Positions 57,107 to 64,000 of a DNA stretch of 64,000 bases are shown here, one piece after another. This DNA is from CAVVEQ01 sp963804865. GTDB taxonomy: Bacteria > Chloroflexota > Anaerolineae > Anaerolineales > Anaerolineaceae. The stretch lies in NCBI GenBank assembly GCA_963804865.1, contig CAWDSH010000026.1, forward strand, positions 295,940 through 359,939. Direction: 5' to 3'. A program made the position numbers and the translations under genes. The first letter of the stretch is position 1; the number at the start of each line of letters is the position of its first letter. The notes under the pieces are model-generated. The model did not search any database, was not told the origin of the DNA, and was given only the letters and a program-made list of their open reading frames with translations.

Positions 57107-58072
57107 CTAGGTTGGCCATCCCAGCGTATAGATGTGCTTGCCACCGTTTAATGGGCCTTTTAGCAGCAGCTCGATTTCCTTGGGGTCGCGCTGACTCATC
57201 ATCTCAGCCGGGGGCAGCTTGCCAACTGGGAAGACCTCAAGGATGTCATGGATCAATTTCACAAGATAGTCGCAGGTTTTTTCCACTGAAGCTGTCGCTT
57301 TAGCAGGATCAGCATCCTTGGCATGACCAAGCACACCTTCAGGGAAGGTGACGCATTCGATGCCAACATTGCCGACGGCGCAGTGCCCGGGAATGGGATA
57401 ACCGTAAATATCACCACCGCGGTCAACATGCCCGGGGGGCAGGTAACCTTTGACATCTGTATTCTCGGCATGTTCCATATCGCAAAGTTCAGGGAACAAA
57501 GACAGGGAAATAGATTGCTCTGCCTCGCAGGCGTGCTGGAAGGGTCGATCGTATGGACCACCGTGCGCTTTATCCATTAATGTTTGCCCCATCACACCGG
57601 GAATATCGATAAAGAAGAGCATCGCGGGAACCTGATACTTTTTGCCCCATTCCTGCAGAGCAACGGGCAAAGAGTATTCCTGACCATGCAAGCTGATGAA
57701 GATTTGTTTGCGGAAACCAGAGTTCCAAAAACCGGTAATTATGGCGCGCAAAAAATCGATAAAGACCGAATCGGGCAAGGGTATGGTGAGAGGTTGACCG
57801 ATATGATGGAATGGGTGAGACCCATACCAGACCGGTTCAGCCACGGTGCATCCGGTTTTTTCGGCAACCATTTCAGCGATACGGGTAACGATAAATGTAT
57901 CCTCACCAACAGGTCCCGCGTTGCCATGGTTTTCTGTTGAACCGACCGGGATGATAAGGACATCGTTTTCCTTCAAACGCTGCACGATATCCATTTTGGT
58001 CATGGTTTGATAGTAGATCTTTGTGGGCTTATCCATGTGCCCGCCTGGGGGAGGCAATTGCCAGTTTGACAT
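57107..58072 (-). CDS. Creatininase-family metal-dependent amidohydrolase-like protein
   Basis: 321 residues (PF02633). The family's metal and active-site segments are recognisable: P-V-G-S-T-E-N-H-G with a following G-E-D-T, S-L-H-G in the place of N-G-H-G-G, and H-A-C-E-A-E-Q-S in the place of H-A-G-E. Relatives include creatinine amidohydrolase, MftE peptidase and FAPy deformylase. A G-H-V-D-R-G-G-D-I-Y-G insert is less usual. GGAGATAG lies upstream. In this operon it might open a lactam or lactone ring. Confidence 0.83.
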   Translation of the reverse strand: MSNWQLPPPGGHMDKPTKIYYQTMTKMDIVQRLKENDVLIIPVGSTENHGNAGPVGEDTFIVTRIAEMVAEKTGCTVAEPVWYGSHPFHHIGQPLTIPLPDSVFIDFLRAIITGFWNSGFRKQIFISLHGQEYSLPVALQEWGKKYQVPAMLFFIDIPGVMGQTLMDKAHGGPYDRPFQHACEAEQSISLSLFPELCDMEHAENTDVKGYLPPGHVDRGGDIYGYPIPGHCAVGNVGIECVTFPEGVLGHAKDADPAKATASVEKTCDYLVKLIHDILEVFPVGKLPPAEMMSQRDPKEIELLLKGPLNGGKHIYTLGWPT

Positions 58073-58088
58073 TTCTATCTCCTATAAT

Positions 58089-58454
58089 CTATTTTTTGAT
58101 ACGGTGGCTTTCCAACTGAGGTGAATAGATCCAAACAAATTTCAGGATCTCGTCCCCGGTGTTGACAATCGAATGAAACGAGCCGGGTGGATTAAACACA
58201 CATATACCAGGTTTCAATTCAATAACTTCATCATCAGTAATGAACTGCCCTTTGCCTTGAAGAAAGTACATCACTTCTTCTTCTGTGTCATGCTTATGCT
58301 TGGGGACCATGCTGCCAACCTGGGTCTCATTGACACCCATGGCAAGGTTTTGTGCTCCAGTGGTCTGTTCAGAGACCAGGATCCAGCTGGTGCGCGGTGG
58401 ATCTCGGTAAATTCCTTCAACATTGGCGATATCTACCCACTTTAATCCAGACAT
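58089..58454 (-). CDS. Cupin-domain protein
   Basis: 121 residues from ATG 58454 (GGAG is 8 bases upstream; another ATG exists at 58466). A single cupin barrel: motif 1 K-H-K-H-D-T-E-E-E-V-M-Y-F has both metal histidines and the glutamate; motif 2 is N-P-P-G-S-F-H-S-I-V-N. Unlike the cupin at 33945 its metal site looks complete. Probably a sugar isomerase or an accessory metal protein for the adjoining pathway. Confidence 0.87.
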   Translation of the reverse strand: MSGLKWVDIANVEGIYRDPPRTSWILVSEQTTGAQNLAMGVNETQVGSMVPKHKHDTEEEVMYFLQGKGQFITDDEVIELKPGICVFNPPGSFHSIVNTGDEILKFVWIYSPQLESHRIKK

Positions 58455-58479
58455 ACATTTCTCCATTCAAAGAATTTTT

Positions 58480-60216
58480 TCAGAACATATCCGTTCTTAT
58501 CGGTTGCGTCCAAATGCTTTCCAATTCTTCCTGGTCGATATCAAAGACTGCATTGGTCGGTGGTAAAGGTTCTTCACGCATGAATTCAGGCATTCTATTA
58601 AAACGTTCTGATACCCCAGCCTTTTCATTGAATTGCCGCTCGGCTGTCAGAATATCCGCACCCATCTGGCGGATTTCCGGATAGGAGATCTCCCATCCAA
58701 ACTTAGCTTTGAACAGGTTCACCAGCAGGTTCGGATTTTTAACGAATGCCGGTCGGATGAAAATACACGCCCCCATACTATCGAGGATGGCTGCCCGTAT
58801 TTGCAGCTGGCGGGAATTGAGGACTTGATTTTCTTTGCCAACAGGATTGGTGGTGCGGGCAGTCTCAAAGGCGTTGCCGGCAGTATGGTCAGCGCCCATC
58901 GTGGAGGTAACATAGAGCACGCCATTGCCTTTAAGTGCCCTGGGATCATAAGCCGGCATCGCCTGACCTTTTGCCACAGGGACACGCTGGATCCCAAAAG
59001 CCTGCCCGGTGAATTTCGCGCCACTGCCCAAAATCCTGCCCAGATAAGTACCCTGCCCAATCTGGCGCACCAAATCCTTTGCGCCTTCTTCATCGCCAAA
59101 TGGAATCACGCCTGCTTCCATGGCAACGCCAATGGCAGCACCACAATCAATGGTGTCCACGCCCACGTCGTTGCATAAACTATTAAGCTCCCCAATTGCA
59201 TCCACGTTTCCAATATCGAGATTTGGTCCCAGCAAGACAAGGCTTTCATATTGCAGGGAAGCAACGATCTTCTTTTCACCTTTTTCATCAGGCATCACGT
59301 TTGAACATTGGATCGTACACCCTGGAACACAAGGGGTCCCACTGCGACCGACCCCACCGCGACGCGCAACGAGATCCGAGAAACTTGGTCCTGTCAGTTT
59401 ATCCGCACCTTTAAAAGATCCTTCCGAAAAATTACGAGTAGGAAGGATCCCTATCTGATTGGCCATTTCCAAAATATCTAATGTGCCATACAACTTTCTG
59501 TTCTTGCTTTTAGGATCAGCTGCCAGGAGCGCAGCAATTTCCTTGATGGTTTCTTTCAGCAGAACCGGGTCTGATACCTCTGGAGGGACAGGGTTAGTTA
59601 CCTTTACAACGATGGCTTTAATGCCCTTGGATCCCATCAATGCGCCGAGACCACCCCTGGCTGCGAAACGGACCTGGATATCCCGATCATCGGGGCAGGC
59701 GATACCCGCGATATGCATTTTCATTTCACCAGCGGGACCAATACAGAGGATCCCGATATCCTTGCCAAATCTTTCTCTCAGCAGTTTTATGGATTCGGAT
59801 ACAAGTTTCAGCTTAAGTTCCGGAGCATCCTGGAGCGTGATTTCACTATCATTGATGAACAACACGCGGTTTGGTGCATCTTTCTCAGGAGTATCCTCGA
59901 TGATGACGGCTTTGATGCCCAACCGGGACAATCTTTTACCGAAGAAACCGCCGCTGTTGCTTTCCTTCACGCCGCCAGTCAACGGGCTCTTCCCACCAAT
60001 GGATATCTTGCCCATGGTGGATAAATTGGTGTCGGAAAACCAGCCCTGGGCCAGGATCAGCTTGTTATTACGACCAAGCGGTTCACAGGTGGGCTCAACC
60101 TCGGTATTGAGGATGTGCGCCAAAAATTGACGACCACAAACGCGGTTGAGTTCGTCCGAGGCTTCTTCGGTCCTGATCAGACCAGAACGAACGTTTACAC
60201 GGATGATCTTCCTCAC
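58480..60216 (-). CDS. aor: Tungsten-dependent aldehyde:ferredoxin oxidoreductase
   Basis: 578 residues, close to the usual 600. It oxidises aldehydes to carboxylic acids (or the reverse) with ferredoxin, using a tungsten bis-pterin and one 4Fe-4S cluster. Pterin-binding R-G-G-L-G-A-L-M-G-S-K-G and the cluster cysteines C-V-P-G-C-T-I-Q-C (C-x3-C-x3-C) plus a distal Cys in M-G-A-C-I are present. The start is GTG, overlapping the TGA of the Ldh2 gene by GTGA. A MoaD-like carrier is encoded three genes upstream. Its presence indicates an anaerobic, low-potential metabolism. Confidence 0.94.
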   Translation of the reverse strand: MRKIIRVNVRSGLIRTEEASDELNRVCGRQFLAHILNTEVEPTCEPLGRNNKLILAQGWFSDTNLSTMGKISIGGKSPLTGGVKESNSGGFFGKRLSRLGIKAVIIEDTPEKDAPNRVLFINDSEITLQDAPELKLKLVSESIKLLRERFGKDIGILCIGPAGEMKMHIAGIACPDDRDIQVRFAARGGLGALMGSKGIKAIVVKVTNPVPPEVSDPVLLKETIKEIAALLAADPKSKNRKLYGTLDILEMANQIGILPTRNFSEGSFKGADKLTGPSFSDLVARRGGVGRSGTPCVPGCTIQCSNVMPDEKGEKKIVASLQYESLVLLGPNLDIGNVDAIGELNSLCNDVGVDTIDCGAAIGVAMEAGVIPFGDEEGAKDLVRQIGQGTYLGRILGSGAKFTGQAFGIQRVPVAKGQAMPAYDPRALKGNGVLYVTSTMGADHTAGNAFETARTTNPVGKENQVLNSRQLQIRAAILDSMGACIFIRPAFVKNPNLLVNLFKAKFGWEISYPEIRQMGADILTAERQFNEKAGVSERFNRMPEFMREEPLPPTNAVFDIDQEELESIWTQPIRTDMF

Positions 60217-61263
60217 GCGATGGCCTCCAAACGCTTGCTGGATCCGGTCTTCTGCAGCAGTTCATTGAGCACAGCGACCGCCTTGTCGTCGAGCTGGATA
60301 CCGGTCTCACTACTTGACTTCTCCCGGTTGTATTCAATCTCACCGGGAATGAAGATTTCAGTGGCAAATTTGGCTTTTTTCATGCCCTTAAGACTTCTGG
60401 AGATATTCATCCATAGCGGCGGCGAACTCTTCCAAAGTCATAAATTTCTTGATATCAGCGACGATGAGTGCAGCGCCTACACCTGTCTTTCCCGTAGGTT
60501 CATGAAAGCTGAGCAGGTTGGGGGCGTGTTCAGCGCCAGCCAAAATGCCTGACATGATATCCACAACCAGGGCAATGGCTGAACCTTTTGGACCGCCCAT
60601 CGGCAGGAGTGTCCCTTTAAGAGCTGCATTGGGATCCGTGGTCATGTTCCCTTCTGCGTCCATGGCCCAATCCCCGGGGATCAATTTTCCTTCCCTGGCT
60701 GCCTGGCGAATTTTTCCCCTGGCAACAACACTGGTGGCCATGTCCGCGGAGAAAACCATGTCCTTGCCGGTATAAATGGCAATGGCGATCGGGTTGGTGC
60801 CGGTAAATGCTTCCGCGCCGCCCCAGGGAGCCATGGCGGGCGCCGCATTGCAGCTCATCATGGCAAGCATGCCCTTCCTGGCGACCAGCTCCGTGTAGTA
60901 AGCCAGAGAACCCAGATTGTTCGTATTGCGAATGAGGACCATGCTGATGCCAAATTGCTCAGCGCGTTCGCTTGCAAGATCTGCTGCAAATTTACCGGCG
61001 ATGGGACCCAATCCATTACCGCCGTCGACGACAGCAACTGCGGCACTGTCAACAACGATCGTTGGAAGGGTGGGCAGATTCAGTTGGTTAACTTCCACAC
61101 GATGGAAAATGGGCGTCAGCAGATACGTGCCGTGGGTGGTCACACCGCGTGCGTCTGCTTTACAGAGGTTATCTGAAACGAGTCTGGCGCCTTCCGGGTT
61201 TTCACCCGCGGCCAGCAACAGGTCGTATGTGCAATCTATCAGGTCTTCTCTTCTTATTTTCAT
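60213..61263 (-). CDS. Ldh2-family dehydrogenase, second copy (frame break near 60405)
   Basis: About 350 residues when one indel is corrected. It shares most of its length with the protein at 172-1221, including the T-T-H-G-T-Y-L-L-T-P and G-K-D-M-x-F-S-A-D-M blocks and the tail segment E-I-F-I-P-G-E-I-E-Y. The second frame supplies that tail and ends at TGA 60213, coupled to the AOR start. It should oxidise a 2-hydroxy acid, perhaps the product of AOR, to the 2-keto acid used by the RraA-type lyase encoded just upstream. Confidence 0.87.
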
Positions 61264-61279
61264 TCGTCTACGCTACCAA

Positions 61280-61955
61280 TTATTGTTCTTCAACCAGGCC
61301 TGCTGCATCAAAGACCGGACCCAGTTTGTTGAACTCAACACTCGACATGCCACCTTTTAAAACAGCTTCTTTTTCGATTTCCTTTGCGACGCGCTCCTTG
61401 GTCTTTTCAAGGACAGATTCGACTTCGTCCAACCTGACAACGACCAAGCCATCATCATCGCCGATGATCAGATCACCGGGGAAGATCGTTTGAGCGCCAA
61501 AGACGGTGGGGTAGTTGATGACACCGATGGTGCCTTTGCCTGTTCCGCGGATGGCAAGCCCTCGCGCGAAGACCGGAAAACCGGATGCGATGATCTCGGC
61601 GCTATCGCGGATACAACCATCGATGCACAAGCCGCCCAAACCCCTGGCGATCGCGCTTGTCGCCATCAAGTTCCCAAAATACCCATAATCATATGCACCA
61701 CCAACGCTCGCAACCAGAACGTCACCTGGTTTGGCGCGTTCGAGTGCTTTATGGAGCATGCAGTTGTCGCCTGGTGCGCATTGCACGGTAAAGGCAGGAC
61801 CACATACGCGGATGCCCTTGCCGATCGGCTTGATCGCGTTGTCGATATAGCCTTTTCGACCCGGAAGCCTCGTGTATGGTGGCTGAAGCCATGGAGGAAA
61901 ATTCCTTGATAATCTCGGGGGAAGGGCGTTTTATGTTCAAGATCACGTGTATCAT
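61280..61955 (-). CDS. RraA-family protein (HMG/CHA-aldolase or oxaloacetate decarboxylase-like; frame break near 61860)
   Basis: About 225 residues after correcting one indel. The RraA fold is shown by A-T-I-H-E-A-S-G near the start, P-A-F-T-V-Q-C, and the metal and substrate loop G-G-L-C-I-D-G-C-I-R-D-S. The G-x-x-x-D-G-x-x-R-D spacing of the 4-hydroxy-4-methyl-2-oxoglutarate aldolases is kept. The C-terminal half is helical. GGGAGA precedes ATG 61955. In this catabolic context an aldolase or beta-keto-acid decarboxylase is more likely than an RNase E inhibitor. Confidence 0.83.
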
Positions 61956-61985
61956 TTGTTGTCTCCCAATAATTTATATGCAGGG

Positions 61986-62204
61986 CTAACCGCCCATGAC
62001 TGCCAGGAAGAGATAGATCTCATCATCCTTGAGGATCATATCTTTCTGATCCAGCTTGGAATGACCGCGGACGACGATCAGGCTGTCCGCCAGATCAGGG
62101 GGCATATGCAGCAACCTGGGCAGATCGGCAACGCTCACCCGGTCCTGCAATTCGATCTCCCGGCTGAATGATTGCATCGAAGCTTTACCGATAATTTTCA
62201 ACAT
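61986..62204 (-). CDS. MoaD/ThiS-family sulfur carrier protein
   Basis: 72 residues with the ubiquitin-like fold and the required C-terminal Gly-Gly (F-L-A-V-M-G-G). It is activated by an MoeB-like enzyme and supplies sulfur for the dithiolene of molybdopterin. Stand-alone MoaD genes often travel with tungsten AOR genes, and one is present three genes downstream here. It is the first gene of the catabolic operon, behind a tandem operator repeat. Confidence 0.85.
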   Translation of the reverse strand: MLKIIGKASMQSFSREIELQDRVSVADLPRLLHMPPDLADSLIVVRGHSKLDQKDMILKDDEIYLFLAVMGG

Positions 62205-62247
62205 CCGTTTCTTTCATTTTTTTCTAGTCCTATTTTCAAACAATCCG

Positions 62248-62269
62248 ATATATCAGTAATATATCAGTA
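62248..62269. repeat. Tandem 11-base repeat, candidate GntR operator for the AOR operon
   Basis: ATATATCAGTA occurs twice head to tail (62248-62258 and 62259-62269), 44-65 bases upstream of the MoaD-like start. The 10-base core ACTGATATAT (minus-strand reading) recurs upstream of the GntR gene at 63055-63064. A site for the adjacent GntR/FCD regulator is likely. Confidence 0.6.
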
Positions 62270-62289
62270 GGTAAAAATCAACACCAAAA

Positions 62290-62943
62290 TTACGAACCGC
62301 CTTCGATCACGTTGATATACCCTGCCGTCATTCTTTCCCGCACTTGATGAATGTGATTCTTGAGGCAGGCAATGGCGCCTTCTTTATCGCCGGATTCCAG
62401 GCAATTAAAATAATTAAAATGCTCCGTTATCGCGTTGTGACTGTGAACGGTGGCAATTTCCTTGGAGCAGATCATGTACTGGTCGCGGATATCCCGGTAA
62501 AAATTGAGCAGCGACCTGTTCCCGTAGAGGAGAAAGAAGATCTCGTGAAATTTTATGTCCAGCAGCTGATATTCAAATATCCGATTACGATTGAGTTCCT
62601 CTTCCTGCCTGGCGCTGAGTTCCTTCATGCGTTCGATATGTTCTTTGGTGATGCGTTCGAATACCTTGTCGAGGACAAAGGTCTCGATGCATTCGCGGAC
62701 CTGGAATATTTGAATGAGATCGGTGATGTCCAGCGATTCCACGAAGAAGCCGACATTGGGCACAAGTTTAAGGGACCCCTCATTCTGCACGCGAAGAAAT
62801 GCTTCGCGAACGGGCGTATAGCTGATGCCTATTTCATCTGCAAATTGTCTTGCACTGATATAGGCTCCACCGCTCATATTGATTATTTTGTTCTTGAGCG
62901 CTTTGTAAGCTACTTCACTTAACTTCTTTGGTTTGTCCCTCAT
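62290..62943 (-). CDS. GntR-family transcriptional regulator, FCD subfamily
   Basis: 217 residues. N-terminal winged helix (A-D-E-I-G-I-S-Y-T-P-V-R-E-A-F, residues 34-50) and a helical FCD effector domain with candidate metal ligands in D-I-K-F-H, E-H-F and N-H-I-H. FCD regulators respond to organic acids and sugar acids. It lies directly upstream of the AOR operon in the same orientation. Shared ACTGATATAT sites upstream of both suggest that it controls itself and the operon. Confidence 0.92.
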   Translation of the reverse strand: MRDKPKKLSEVAYKALKNKIINMSGGAYISARQFADEIGISYTPVREAFLRVQNEGSLKLVPNVGFFVESLDITDLIQIFQVRECIETFVLDKVFERITKEHIERMKELSARQEEELNRNRIFEYQLLDIKFHEIFFLLYGNRSLLNFYRDIRDQYMICSKEIATVHSHNAITEHFNYFNCLESGDKEGAIACLKNHIHQVRERMTAGYINVIEGGS

Positions 62944-63051
62944 TTACCTGAACCGGGGAGTCCTCCGTGGGATAGAATGTGCATCGACCAAGACCTGCGT
63001 TGTTGGTAAGCCCATTTTCTGAAACCCTCAACAGCAGGTCAAACAGGGATA

Positions 63052-63080
63052 TTGATATATCAGTTAAATATCACTGTTAT
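63052..63080. promoter_or_regulatory. Candidate operator upstream of the GntR gene
   Basis: Contains TGATATATCA, then ATATCAGT (one copy of the core of the 62248-62269 repeat, positions 63055-63064) and a CAGT...ACTG inverted arm. It lies about 110-140 bases upstream of the GntR start, consistent with autoregulation. Confidence 0.45.
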
Positions 63081-63153
63081 ATTACATACTTTTAAAGTCA
63101 ATGTCAAGTGTTTTTTGTAAAAAAGCAACAAATCTGTTCAATTCCTGGATCGG

Positions 63154-63290
63154 ATGTATTGCCCCCAAGGCTCGCGGTGCCCATTGAAGCGCTTCATGAA
63201 ACGGGAGCAGCAATAGGTGCAGTTGTGCTGGCAACCGGTGTAGGGGTAGATGACGTAGGTGGAGATCGGGATTGGAAGAGGATGGCATTG
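63154..63290 (-). pseudogene. Remnant of an SPL-like radical SAM gene
   Basis: On the minus strand a 45-codon segment reads Y-P-Y-T-G-C-Q-H-N-C-T-Y-C-C-S-R-F-M-K and then G-H-R-E-P-W-G-Q before a TGA. It matches the 4Fe-4S region of the radical SAM gene at 47045-47776 almost word for word. No start and no remainder of the gene follow, so it is a fragment left by a duplication or recombination. Confidence 0.7.
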
Positions 63291-63457
63291 GATTAGGTTT
63301 CTTTTATGATTATGGTTTGAAAATTAATAGGGTGGGGGGAGATAAAAAACCGATCGGCATCAAACCGTTGCTGCCATTTCTCTTCGATGCATGTTGCTTC
63401 TGAATCACCCGTCCAAGGAGGCATCCGTTTTCTCCATGTCCTGTATGGAAAAAATGG

Positions 63458-64000
63458 TCAGGCTTCTCCAGCCTTAATCATGATCATGACCTCGTTGCGG
63501 GCAAGAAACCCGGGTACCCAGGGCGGATTGTAGCCAGCGACGATGAAATCCCCCTCGGTTTTGAACCCTTCTTTTTCTATCCACTCAGCGAGGCGCTGCT
63601 TGCTTTTCCTGATTTTTGCTTCCTGGAAAAACCCTGAAAAGCGGATGGCTGCCATGGTGTGCTGGGGGATACTGGTAAACCGGATGCCACCCTCTTTGGG
63701 GATCGGCAGCGTTTCCAGAGTGTATTCCGAGGGCATGATGAAGGCCATGGTGTAGTTGCCATCCCCCCTGATCGTGACCGGTTTGGTCATGGCGATCTTT
63801 TGCGATTGTGATACCTGCACCGGGGTGGTCATGGCAATCTTTTCAGCTTTGATGTTGTTGCCAAATATATAACCAGCCAGGACATTGAAGCCTTTATAAA
63901 GCGCTTTTTTATATGTTGTTTCGGTTATGTCCACTTCTGCCTTGATATGCGCCGGGTACTGGCGCAGCTCAATATCCTTTTCTTTTCTGATCACGGAATA
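63458..64000 (-). CDS. SOUL-family heme-binding-like protein, 5' end beyond the window
   Basis: At least 180 residues. SOUL family features are E-L-R-Q-Y-P-A near the start, K-I-A-M-T-T-P-V and K-I-A-M-T-K-P-V repeats, F-I-M-P-S-E-Y and a terminal A-G-Y-N-P-P-W. The frame is open to base 64000, where it reads Y-S before V-I-R-K-E-K, so the true start is likely outside. SOUL proteins bind heme or related tetrapyrroles. No operon partner can be seen. Confidence 0.87.
   Translation of the reverse strand, partial: YSVIRKEKDIELRQYPAHIKAEVDITETTYKKALYKGFNVLAGYIFGNNIKAEKIAMTTPVQVSQSQKIAMTKPVTIRGDGNYTMAFIMPSEYTLETLPIPKEGGIRFTSIPQHTMAAIRFSGFFQEAKIRKSKQRLAEWIEKEGFKTEGDFIVAGYNPPWVPGFLARNEVMIMIKAGEA

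Larger units (their letters stand above)
62944..63457. other. 514-base region without intact gene
   Basis: This gap holds the GntR gene's leader, the operator-like repeats at 63052-63080 and a radical SAM gene remnant at 63154-63290. From about 63300 to 63457, before the SOUL-family stop, I see nothing identifiable. Confidence 0.6.

Noticed and set aside
1..64000. CRISPR arrays, tRNA, rRNA, IS elements, prophage genes or att sites
   Set aside because: No regularly spaced repeats, cloverleaf-like segments, transposase or phage protein motifs were seen on reading both strands; weak tRNA-like folds could still be missed by eye.

Overview
The window looks like a chromosomal segment of an anaerobic, heterotrophic bacterium, most likely Chloroflexota (Anaerolineae-like). 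The grounds are indirect. The solute-binding lipoproteins have Ala/Pro/Glu-rich linkers straight after an AAC or SAC lipobox. There is a tungsten-type aldehyde:ferredoxin oxidoreductase, a bacterial RIO kinase, an alpha-2-macroglobulin and a RuBisCO-like protein, and ABC importers are very dense. No rRNA or tRNA is present to confirm this. I saw no IS element, prophage or CRISPR array.

Layout. (1) 1-13.6 kb: the tail of an IclR regulator, an Ldh2-type dehydrogenase, and a divergent LysR regulator facing an operon (FAD oxidoreductase, unknown protein, esterase, MFS carrier). A metallo-beta-lactamase-fold gene and a complete oligopeptide-type ABC importer follow. Both rightward transcription units begin with the same LysR-type operator and promoter at identical spacing. 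(2) 27.0-13.9 kb, leftward: ribose-type ABC importer (ATPase, permease, binding protein), cyclase, two SDR dehydrogenases, FGGY kinase, YhfZ-like regulator, D-threonine-aldolase-like PLP protein, YjbQ, a HAD-like protein without its nucleophile, a TIM-barrel isomerase and an M24-like protein without metal ligands. (3) 27.3-34.8 kb, mostly housekeeping: rhomboid protease, RIO kinase, Ntn hydrolase, an ECF sigma/anti-sigma pair with a membrane protein, GTP cyclohydrolase I and a cupin. (4) 34.9-40.3 kb, rightward: galactitol-type PTS (IIC, IIA, IIB), VOC protein, RuBisCO-like protein and aldo/keto reductase. (5) 40.5-49.1 kb: a 40-residue basic protein, a 2,000-residue alpha-2-macroglobulin, a radical SAM protein and a CynX-type MFS carrier. 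(6) 62.9-49.2 kb, leftward: GntR/FCD regulator, MoaD-like protein, RraA-type lyase, Ldh2 dehydrogenase, tungsten AOR, cupin, creatininase-like protein, two zinc alcohol dehydrogenases and a TIM-barrel isomerase, followed by a branched-chain-amino-acid-type ABC importer. The right edge holds a SOUL-family gene.

The segment therefore consists mainly of four catabolic islands, each pairing an importer with unusual carbon-metabolism enzymes and its own regulator. The PTS/RuBisCO-like island, the AOR/MoaD/Ldh2/RraA island and the YhfZ island are the best candidates for undescribed pathways.

Caution: at least 13 genes are broken by single-base frame shifts, with about 15 breaks between 6.9 and 13.6 kb. 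Codons stay sensible on both sides of each break. Indel errors in the assembly are the simplest explanation, although recent decay of the peptide importer cannot be excluded. For these genes one entry is given over the whole reconstructed span.
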